64,000 nucleotides of DNA, taken from assembly GCA_036504595.1 (NCBI GenBank), contig DASXUX010000002.1, positions 18,196-82,195 on the forward strand. Direction: 5' to 3'. This document shows positions 56,400 to 64,000 of the stretch, piece by piece. Under the pieces are notes generated by a model. It saw only the letters and a program-made list of their open reading frames with translations. It was not told the DNA's origin and did not search any database. The stretch's first letter is position 1; every line of letters starts with the position of its first letter. The DNA is from DASXUX01 sp036504595. GTDB taxonomy: Bacteria; Planctomycetota; SZUA-567; H5-PLA8. The translations under genes and the position numbers were made by a program.

Positions 56400-57935
56400 C
56401 TAGTACTGGCTTTCGTACTGCTGCTCGTATTGTTCTTCGACTTCGACGACGGCTTCGGATTCGTGGTGTTCGCTGCCGTCGTAGGAGAGCAGGCGGCCTT
56501 TGCCGGAGACGACCGTCTCAATGTGAACGGGGCGGTTCCAGATGACCTGGATATTTTGCAGCGTGTCGCGGGCGTGATCGAGTTTCAGTTCGACGCCTTC
56601 GAAACGGTGGCGCAGGTAGAGTTCGCCGCGATTGGCGTAGTTGGCATCGACGACGTAGATGAAGGGCTGGCCGGAATTGGTGAGGGTCGCGAGGAGCTGG
56701 CGCTTCACATCCAGGTAGTCGCGGCTGGCGATTTCGTACAGGCCGCTCTTGCGGTTGTAGCGGTACGCGAAGAGCTTGTGCTCCTCGCAGAAATCCTTGG
56801 TGAGAAATGCGTCGATGAACGTCACGTCGTTGTGAACGCGGCGGACCTCGAAGATTTTTTCCCGGCCGGCGTTTGCTTTCGTGTCCCAACCCCGGCGGCG
56901 TTCGAAGTCGTCGCAGCGGTCCCATTCGGGGCCGTGCTGGCCCTTGTTCCAGCGCTCCTCGATGTCGCGGTAGAGCTCCAGGCCGATCTTGTACGGGTTG
57001 AGCTGCCCGGGCGCCATCGCCACGGTGCCTGAATGATGATCGGCGTAGTCCACGATCTCCTGATCGGTCGCCAGCTTTTCGGTCATCATCTTCGAGTGCC
57101 AGTATGTCGCCCAGCCCTCGTTCATGATTTTGGTCATGCCCTGCGGCGCGAAATAGTAGGCCTCATCGCGGATGATCGTGAGGATTTCGCGCTGCCAGCG
57201 TTCCAGCGGAGCGTACTGGATCAGGAAGTGAAGCAGGTCGCGCTCCGGTTCTTCCGGAATGTGCTTCTTCTTTTTGCGCTCGTCCTCCAGTTCCCGGCGT
57301 TTGCGTTCGAGGAACTCGCGCGGGTTGACGAAGCGATCCATGTAGTCCTTCGACCGGATGCGCTCCACCTTCAGCGTGTCGTCTTCCTCATCCACCAGTT
57401 GTGTTTCCGCCGGAACGACATCCTGGCGCCGAATGCCGGTGGAGTGCGGGTCGATCATGTTCTCGATGCTGAGGCAGCAGTCGAGGAAGGTCTCGACCGT
57501 CTCGTGGCCGAAGCGTTCGGCGATGCCGCGGATTCGCGCGCCGTGGTTGGCCATTTCATCGATGGCCTTTTTGGTGGTGTGCGCGAAGTAGCAGTTGTTC
57601 TTGAAGAAGTCGGAGTGCGCATAGACGTGCGCCATGACGAGCTTCTGGTCGCCGACGGGATTGGAAATCATCAGGTAGGCGTAGCAGGGGTCGTTGTTGA
57701 TGACCATCTCGTAGATTTTGGAGAGGCCGTACGTGTAGGACTTGCTGAGCCGTTCGTATTCCATGCCGAAGCGCCAGTGGGGATAGCGCGTGGGGAAACC
57801 GCCGAGGGAGGCGACCTGGTTGATCTGGTCGTGGCTGAGGACTTCGAAAGCGACGTCGAAGAAGTCCAGGCCGCAGTCCATCGCCTGCACTTTGATCTCT
57901 TCTTTCAAATCGTCGAGTACGGGTGTGAGATTCAT
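56400..57935 (-). CDS. spoVR: SpoVR family protein
   Basis: 511 residues, the usual length. Family hallmarks are FDVAFEVLSHDQINQVASLG GFPTRYPHWRFGMEYE near the N-terminus, INNDPCYAYLMISNPVGDQK LVMAHVYAHSDFFKNN, NEGWATYWHSKMM with YADHHSGTVAMAPGQLNPYK IGLELYRDIEERWNKG, and the C-terminal half with RVHNDVTFIDAFLTKDFCEE. The cytoplasmic protein is linked to spore cortex formation in Bacillus and to stress and stationary phase in enteric bacteria (YcgB); its chemistry is unknown. The gene starts three bases after the DUF444 stop, and the prkA gene is upstream on the same strand. The last 25 residues are Glu/Gln/Tyr-rich. Confidence 0.95.
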   Translation of the reverse strand: MNLTPVLDDLKEEIKVQAMDCGLDFFDVAFEVLSHDQINQVASLGGFPTRYPHWRFGMEYERLSKSYTYGLSKIYEMVINNDPCYAYLMISNPVGDQKLVMAHVYAHSDFFKNNCYFAHTTKKAIDEMANHGARIRGIAERFGHETVETFLDCCLSIENMIDPHSTGIRRQDVVPAETQLVDEEDDTLKVERIRSKDYMDRFVNPREFLERKRRELEDERKKKKHIPEEPERDLLHFLIQYAPLERWQREILTIIRDEAYYFAPQGMTKIMNEGWATYWHSKMMTEKLATDQEIVDYADHHSGTVAMAPGQLNPYKIGLELYRDIEERWNKGQHGPEWDRCDDFERRRGWDTKANAGREKIFEVRRVHNDVTFIDAFLTKDFCEEHKLFAYRYNRKSGLYEIASRDYLDVKRQLLATLTNSGQPFIYVVDANYANRGELYLRHRFEGVELKLDHARDTLQNIQVIWNRPVHIETVVSGKGRLLSYDGSEHHESEAVVEVEEQYEQQYESQY

Positions 57936-57938
57936 CGC

Positions 57939-59066
57939 TCACTTTCCTTTGCCGAGGAATATCTTTATGGCGTCGTAGATCTCCTCCTTGTTTTTGATGT
58001 CAGCGGTAATGAGGTTCTCGCCTTCGACCGAATCGTCGAGTTTGCGTTTGAATTCGCCGGAACCGTACAGGCTGCGCACCTGGCCATAGCAGAACAGGTT
58101 CACTTTCGGCAGCAGCTCGCCTTTCAAAATCTGGAAGCACTGTTCGTTGTCGCTGAGCAGATTATCGCCGTCGGAGAAGTGGAAGACGTAGATGTTCCAG
58201 TCCAGCGGCGAGTAGTGTTTTTCGACCAGATCGGCGCAGAGGCGGTAGGCGGAACTGATCGCGGTGCCGCCCGACTCGCGGGTTTTGTAGAAGGTCTCCT
58301 GATCGACTTCGCGCGCGGCGGCGTCGTGGGTGACGTAGCGGCTTTCGATCGTGCGGTACTGGCTGCGCAACCAAGTGTCGATCCAGAAGGCGGTGGTGCG
58401 GACCAATTCCTTCTGTTCGTCACCCATCGAACCGGACACGTCCATCATGTAGAAGATGACGGCGTTCGATTCCGGGACATGCGTGATCTGCCAGCTTTTG
58501 TACAGCTTGTCTTGCTTGATGGGCACAATTTTCGGTCTGTCGGGGTCATAATTGCCCATCGCGATCTGGCGCCGGAGGGCTTTGACGAACGTGCGTTTGA
58601 AATGACGGAGCGATTCGGGGCCCTCGCGGCGAATGGAACTGTAGCGCTCCTTTTCGGCCAGAATGGTGCGCTTGCCCTTTGGCAGAATGTTCGGCAGTTC
58701 CAGTTCTTCACCCAGAATTTTTGCCAGTTCATCCAGCGTCAGATCGACTTCCAGAATGTGTTCGCCGGGCTGATCGCCCGCTTCGCCAGTCCCTTCGCCA
58801 TCCTGAGGTTGCCCGCCGAGCGGGTCGCCGACCTGGCCTTCGCCGGAGCCGACGCCGCCCATGTTTCGGCCGAAGCGGAAATGCGGCAGATCGATCTGGG
58901 GCAGGGGGATGGAGACGACGTCTTTGCCTTTTTTACCAATCAACTCGCCCTGCGTCATGTACTTACGCAGTTCCTTCTTGATCTTGCCGCGCACGATCGC
59001 TCGGAAGCGCGAATGATCGCGCTCGATTTTAGAGATCGCTTCGTAATTTGGGTCCTGAGGAACCAT
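57939..59066 (-). CDS. yeaH: DUF444 (YeaH/YhbH) von Willebrand A-like protein
   Basis: 375 residues from the ATG at 59066. Upstream in-frame codons are not family-like. It starts VPQDPNYEAISKIERDHSRF RAIVRGKIKKELRKYMTQGE and then has a Gly/Glu-rich disordered part (GVGSGEGQVGDPLGGQPQDG). The second half is the VWA-like domain with the metal site YMMDVSGSMGDEQKE (D209, S211, S213) and TRESGGTAISSAYRLCADLV EKHY. DUF444 proteins are encoded with PrkA and SpoVR across bacteria and are thought to work downstream of the kinase under starvation. The next gene, spoVR, starts three bases after its stop, indicating coupling. The protein lacks any signal sequence and should be cytoplasmic. Confidence 0.94.
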   Translation of the reverse strand: MVPQDPNYEAISKIERDHSRFRAIVRGKIKKELRKYMTQGELIGKKGKDVVSIPLPQIDLPHFRFGRNMGGVGSGEGQVGDPLGGQPQDGEGTGEAGDQPGEHILEVDLTLDELAKILGEELELPNILPKGKRTILAEKERYSSIRREGPESLRHFKRTFVKALRRQIAMGNYDPDRPKIVPIKQDKLYKSWQITHVPESNAVIFYMMDVSGSMGDEQKELVRTTAFWIDTWLRSQYRTIESRYVTHDAAAREVDQETFYKTRESGGTAISSAYRLCADLVEKHYSPLDWNIYVFHFSDGDNLLSDNEQCFQILKGELLPKVNLFCYGQVRSLYGSGEFKRKLDDSVEGENLITADIKNKEEIYDAIKIFLGKGK

Positions 59067-59205
59067 GCGACCGTCATCCGCCTTTCCAACCCTAATTATA
59101 CATCGAATTCGCGTGCAAGGCATCGGCCATCAATGCGCCGAAACCCGTATTCCCGCATAGGCAGAACAATGGAAAGGCCTGAAGCATTCCCGCTTCCATT
59201 CCGGG

Positions 59206-59247
59206 CACGGATGAGGCGGCGCAAACAGCCGCGCCGCCGCATCCGTG
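59206..59247. repeat. Hairpin CACGGATG-GGCGGCGC / GCGCCGCC-CATCCGTG
   Basis: Two arms of 17 bases (59206-59222 and 59231-59247) pair with a single mismatch around an 8-base loop. It lies ten bases after the end of the membrane protein gene at 59257 and upstream of the DUF444 gene. There is no T-run after it on the minus strand, so a REP-like or mRNA-stabilising role is as likely as termination. Confidence 0.75.
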
Positions 59248-59256
59248 GCACCAAGT

Positions 59257-59880
59257 TCAGTGAGGGCGCCGGCGAATGCGCGACGGAAACGCGGGGCGCT
59301 GCAGACCCTCGACGCGCACGGGCGCCGGCAGCGGCAGAATGGCCCAGTGAAAATAGCCGGCGACGATGACGGCGCTGATCATCGTGAACATCGCAAAACC
59401 GGCCCACTCTTCTTTCGCCAGCGGACCGACGTTGAACGCCACCAGCACGGCGATTGCCGAACAGACCAGCGGCATCACGAAGAAGGGGATGGTTAACCCG
59501 GCGGCGATCAAGCGGAGACACCACATGGTATCCCGAATATAGCGGTCGTGTTTCTCGTTCAGCGGAACAGGTATCCAATGCCGGCCGCTGTGCGAAGCGC
59601 GTTTAAGCAGGCCGCAGGAGGCCTGCTGCCAGTGGCGCATCAATTCGACCAGGCGGGCGCGGATCGTGCGCAGCGCCAAGCTCCACGTGGCGACAATTCC
59701 GATGACGACGATGAAGCGGACGTGGGATTCTCTCGCAGAACCGCGCATCAGATAGAGCACGGCGATCAGCGCGGCGGTCGTCAGGCCCTGCAAGGCTGTG
59801 GCGATAAGCCAGGACTTGCTGGCGGCAAAATGCGGGGCCAGGCCGGAGCTGAAGATGGGTTGTTTCTTCTGGTCGCTCAT
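59257..59880 (-). CDS. Small multi-pass membrane protein of unknown function
   Basis: 207 residues with four hydrophobic segments: WLIATALQGLTTAALIAVLY, FIVVIGIVATWSLALRTIRA, LIAAGLTIPFFVMPLVCSAI plus AVLVAF, and FAMFTMISAVIVAGYFHWAI. Both ends and the middle loop (RASHSGRHWIPVPLNEKHDR) are basic. No family was recognised. It sits between the HicAB pair and the DUF444 gene on the same strand as the PrkA cluster, but this position is not conserved in known clusters, so any link with the kinase is speculative. The ATG has no strong ribosome site. Confidence 0.7.
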   Translation of the reverse strand: MSDQKKQPIFSSGLAPHFAASKSWLIATALQGLTTAALIAVLYLMRGSARESHVRFIVVIGIVATWSLALRTIRARLVELMRHWQQASCGLLKRASHSGRHWIPVPLNEKHDRYIRDTMWCLRLIAAGLTIPFFVMPLVCSAIAVLVAFNVGPLAKEEWAGFAMFTMISAVIVAGYFHWAILPLPAPVRVEGLQRPAFPSRIRRRPH

Positions 59881-59972
59881 CCCACGTCCGCTCCCCAGGG
59901 CGGAGCCCCGATGAACTGCTTATCTCGCCCTACCCCTCGAACACAACGCTTCGTGGACTCCTGCTGTCCCCT

Positions 59973-60218
59973 TTATTTCGTGGCCACCGCTGCGGCATCA
60001 GTCACCAGAATAGTCGGCTTTGATTGCGGCTTGGGCACGGGCCGGTCCGTCTGCCGCAAGAGTTCCACGTGTTCGCGCATTCCCCAGCGGGCCTGATATA
60101 CGCAGTCTTCGATCGAATGTCCAACGCCAGTGAAGCCAGGCAGGTCTGGCGAGAAAAACGAGAAGAACGTGGGATCGTCGGTGGCCTCGATGACCAGCGC
60201 ATAGTCCAAATCAATCAT
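59973..60218 (-). CDS. hicB: HicB-family antitoxin
   Basis: 81 residues. The partial RNase-H-like HicB fold is clear in YALVIEATDDPTFFSFFSPD LPGFTGVGHSIEDCVYQARW GMREHVELL. The C-terminal part (DRPVPKPQSKPTILVTDAA) is short, so a separate DNA-binding domain is missing or very small; autoregulation would need another mode. It overlaps the toxin gene by four bases (ATGA). By analogy it binds HicA and blocks its RNase activity. In the 92 bases downstream there is no gene. Confidence 0.88.
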   Translation of the reverse strand: MIDLDYALVIEATDDPTFFSFFSPDLPGFTGVGHSIEDCVYQARWGMREHVELLRQTDRPVPKPQSKPTILVTDAAAVATK

Positions 60219-60418
60219 CGGCCTATTCCTTTCTGTTTCAGCCCGGCTGCTTTCAGAATCGCATTCATCGTCCCCGATGGCACCTCCTTGGCCCCATGGA
60301 AATCGACTCGCACCAGATTCGGCCAGCCATCTTTCTGATAGTATCGCACCGAACCTTTCTCTCTCAGGATGCGATAGCCGTTCTTTTCGAGCAGTCGCAC
60401 CAATTCGCTGAAGCGCAT
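60215..60418 (-). CDS. hicA: HicA-family mRNA interferase toxin
   Basis: 67 residues, the usual small size. The double-stranded-RNA-binding-like fold is read in FSELVRLLEKNGYRILREKG SVRYYQKDG, with the catalytic histidine in VDFHGAKEVPSGTMNAILKA AGLK. HicA cleaves mRNA independent of codon and stops growth until HicB neutralises it. It lies upstream of HicB, 27 bases after the end of prkA on the same strand, so read-through from the prkA transcript could feed it. No own promoter was identified in the short gap. Confidence 0.9.
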   Translation of the reverse strand: MRFSELVRLLEKNGYRILREKGSVRYYQKDGWPNLVRVDFHGAKEVPSGTMNAILKAAGLKQKGIGR

Positions 60419-60445
60419 AGCCGGTCGCTCACCTCGGGGACATTC

Positions 60446-62497
<2,052 letters not shown>

Positions 62498-62682
62498 TTA
62501 GATATTCCTCCCTCACGCGAAAGACTCCCTTATCAAACAAGGTGCCAAGGTGCAGGCGTTATTTCGTCTGGAGGCACCGAATCACCTTGAGCTTACAAGT
62601 CGTTTACAGATTTTAGGTTATGCAGTAGTCCGGGCGGCGTTTCGTGAACGCCAGGCGCGGATGCTGCGGCGATCCCTCCATT

Positions 62683-62713
62683 ATTATATCATTTTGTGCC
62701 GAGGGATTGCCAA
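62683..62713 (-). promoter_or_regulatory. Possible promoter of the prkA cluster
   Basis: On the minus strand TTGGCA (62713-62708) is followed after 19 bases by an exact TATAAT (62688-62683). The spacer is two bases longer than the norm. It would give a leader of about 175 bases before the prkA start at 62497. Confidence 0.45.
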
Positions 62714-63087
62714 TTTAGTTACAACGAGGGCGGAGCAGGCAAAAAAGGCGCATGGCGCAAGGTGCCCTTCGATCAGTAATTTATAAATGAATTAAGTTGA
62801 TATTTGGGTGGCTGTCGAGTAGGTTCTCTTGGTAGAGATCGTTCCGAAACATATTGAGCTCGAACCGGCGTAAGCTCACGCTGGCGAGGGAAACCGGGCG
62901 GTCTCGAACATCGCGGACTGATCCACAAACAACTCAGGAAAGCCAGAACCCGGCGGAGGCGTCGCGTGGTTGCGTGGCGTGACGGGTGGCGCGTGGAGAG
63001 GTCTGCGATGAGGTGGAGGGCGGCGGTATGTACGACAGTCGGCAGGAGGCAGCGGCAGGCGGCAGGAGTGAAGGCACGGAACGGACG

Positions 63088-63170
63088 GACGGGGAGACGC
63101 GGGGACGGGGAGACGGGGAGAAACGGACGGAGGCGGGAGGCGGGACGCAGGAGGCGGGAGAGACGGCACG
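63088..63170 (+). repeat. Purine-rich GGGGAGACG / GGAGGCGGGA tract
   Basis: Repeats of GGACGG, GGGGAGACG and GGAGGCGGGA follow one another, giving a stretch with almost only G and A plus CG steps on the plus strand. Such tracts can form G-rich secondary structures and vary in length. It lies in the gene-poor region upstream of prkA. Confidence 0.65.
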
Positions 63171-63177
63171 GAGCGGA

Positions 63178-63223
63178 CCCTCACCCCTAGCCCCTCTCCC
63201 CGGCGCGGGAGAGGGGAACCGGA
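63178..63223. repeat. CCCTCACCCCTAGCCCC palindrome, copy 3
   Basis: CCCTCACCCCTAGCCCC runs into CCTCTCCCC-GGCG-CGGGAGAGG and GAACCGG. It matches copies at 28380-28425 and 44681-44729. It lies inside the low-complexity open frame that leads to the AraC-like gene. Confidence 0.85.
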
Positions 63224-63540
63224 GCGGCGCTGGTAGCACGAGTAATGAGAAGCGTGCTACGGTGGCGGAGGGCACGGGAGGGGATGCCCGCGATACGAAT
63301 GGGGACGCACGCTTGAGTTCGCCGCGAACAGGGTCAGGGGAAACAGGTGTGGCACAGGGCGCGGCGAACACAAACGTGCCACCAGGGAGCGCCGAGGACG
63401 GGAGCGCACGCACGAGTTCGCCTCCGACGGACGCGGGGAGCGCACGCACGAGACCGGCGCAAAAGGACGCGCCGGTCACGTGCGTGCCACCGCCACCGTG
63501 GCAGGAGATCAGCGGGCTGACGGTGGAGGCGGAGGGGAAG

Positions 63541-64000
63541 ATGTCGCGGAGCGAGCGGCGGCACGCTCTGCGGAAGTTGTTTCGGCATTATGAGAAGTTG
63601 GTGCGGGAGGCTCTGGAAGAGCACGAGAAAGATCCGGAGAAGGAGGAGCGGACGTTTCTTTGGGATCCGGTGCCGATGTTGTGCATCGAGCTGGGAATCT
63701 CGCGGCGGAAGTTGTCGGCGCTCACGCGCGAGCTGACGGGCGTGGCGGCTCACGAAGTGGTGGACCGGGTTCGCGCGGAAAAAGTCGTCACGCGGATGGA
63801 GGACGACATCGCGGGGATTTTGAACCAGTGGTACACGCCCGGCGGAGACCATCGCATCCAGGGGTCGTGGTGGGGCGACGACCTGCGCGAGGCTGTGCGG
63901 GAGCAGCGGCGCGAGGACGGGTTCGATGGTTGCGCGTGGGCGCTGCTGCACGGCTTTCCGAATTACGCGCGGTTCCGGCGCGGCTGCATGCTCGCTCACG
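63541..64000 (+). CDS. AraC-like helix-turn-helix protein (3' part beyond the right edge)
   Basis: At least 153 codons are visible before the right edge. The start at 63541 is a minimal choice, with GGAGG 11 bases upstream; earlier GTG codons in the same open frame are possible. The first part (SRSERRHALRKLFRHYEKLV REALEEHEKD) is basic and helical. It is followed by PVPMLCIELGISRRKLSALT RELTGVAAHEVVDRVRAEKV, which has the spacing and residues of an AraC-type DNA-binding helix-turn-helix (LGIS...LSALTRELTG...RVRAEK). After it comes WYTPGGDHRIQGSWWGDDLR and a Trp/Arg-rich part. Target genes are unknown. Confidence 0.65.
   Translation, partial: MSRSERRHALRKLFRHYEKLVREALEEHEKDPEKEERTFLWDPVPMLCIELGISRRKLSALTRELTGVAAHEVVDRVRAEKVVTRMEDDIAGILNQWYTPGGDHRIQGSWWGDDLREAVREQRREDGFDGCAWALLHGFPNYARFRRGCMLAH

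Larger units (their letters stand above)
62498..63540. other. Gene-poor region upstream of prkA with repeats
   Basis: The first ~180 bases are the leader of prkA with a possible promoter (62683-62713). From 62760 to 62900 the DNA is AT-rich without a gene. From about 63030 to 63180 it is purine-rich on the plus strand, with GGGGAGACG and GGAGGCGGGA iterations. Then follow a CCCTCACCCCTAGCCCC palindrome (63178-63223) and a run of codons rich in Ala/Gly/Thr/Arg. A plus-strand frame is open from 63013 to the right edge but the part before about 63480 is low complexity and probably not real protein. No other gene was seen. Confidence 0.5.

Noticed and set aside
57033..59369. A 778-codon plus-strand frame opposite spoVR and the DUF444 gene.
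   Set aside because: The minus-strand genes have full family motifs over the same bases; the plus frame has none and crosses both genes and the gap.
62550..62786. A 78-codon plus-strand frame upstream of prkA.
   Set aside because: It has no ribosome site or family pattern and overlaps the likely prkA leader and promoter.
62934..63999. Minus-strand frames of 181 and 221 codons at the right edge.
   Set aside because: They are Pro/Arg/Ser-rich readings of the purine tract and of the strand opposite the AraC-like gene, with no family pattern.

Overview
The window looks like a chromosomal piece of a GC-rich, Gram-negative, heterotrophic bacterium, most plausibly from the Planctomycetota or a neighbouring PVC-type lineage. 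The clues are a Hanks-type serine/threonine kinase and a PQQ-type propeller protein, ThuA and TAT-exported sugar-isomerase-like proteins, many exported PKD/NHL proteins, an anti-sigma-like ATPase and a DUF4139 protein. The lineage is an inference: no rRNA or tRNA gene was found to test it.

Layout. 1-6.8 kb (all minus): a truncated kinase, a glycoside hydrolase family 2 enzyme, and a tetrapyrrole cluster of precorrin-2 dehydrogenase, CcsA-like protein and glutamyl-tRNA reductase, whose genes overlap by 4 bases. 7-14 kb: a small protein and a ThuA protein, then a MacAB-TolC-like export operon (outer membrane factor, adaptor, ATPase, permease) with a 122-bp cloverleaf palindrome between ATPase and permease. 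14-18.5 kb: carbon-nitrogen hydrolase, heptose-type phosphatase plus nucleotidyltransferase, PQQ propeller, anti-sigma-like ATPase. 18.7-27.5 kb: exported subtilase, polyprenyl diphosphate synthase, membrane protein, M20 peptidase, RluA-type pseudouridine synthase, RlmI-type methyltransferase. 27.5-35 kb: membrane protein, DUF4139 protein, sucC without sucD, then GDP-fucose-synthase-like, glycosyltransferase 2 and hydroxyacid dehydrogenase genes. 35.1-35.9 kb: a RelE/HigB-HigA-like toxin-antitoxin pair with a readable promoter/operator. 36-44.7 kb: exported carbohydrate and ester hydrolase-like genes. 45.5-47.2 kb: PiT phosphate transporter with its DUF47 partner. 47.9-54 kb: two large exported PKD/NHL proteins. 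54.1-56.2 kb: methylpurine glycosylase and a zinc-ribbon/membrane protein. 56.4-62.5 kb (minus): the PrkA kinase - DUF444 - SpoVR stress cluster, interrupted by a HicAB pair and a membrane protein. The right edge holds purine-rich repeats running into the start of an AraC-like gene.

The most unusual feature of the window is its intergenic DNA. It is full of short iterated words and palindromes (GGTTCATGG, GGTATGGG, CCAGACACC, CACTCGTCACC, CACAGAG, GCGCAATCC-GGATTGCG, CCCTCACCCCTAACCCC, GCAGGCT-AGCCTGC). Several build long hairpins exactly where terminators of convergent genes are expected. Others run into gene ends and encode the first or last residues of proteins, and one palindrome lies in frame inside a large gene. 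No CRISPR array, insertion sequence, prophage or RNA gene was recognised.
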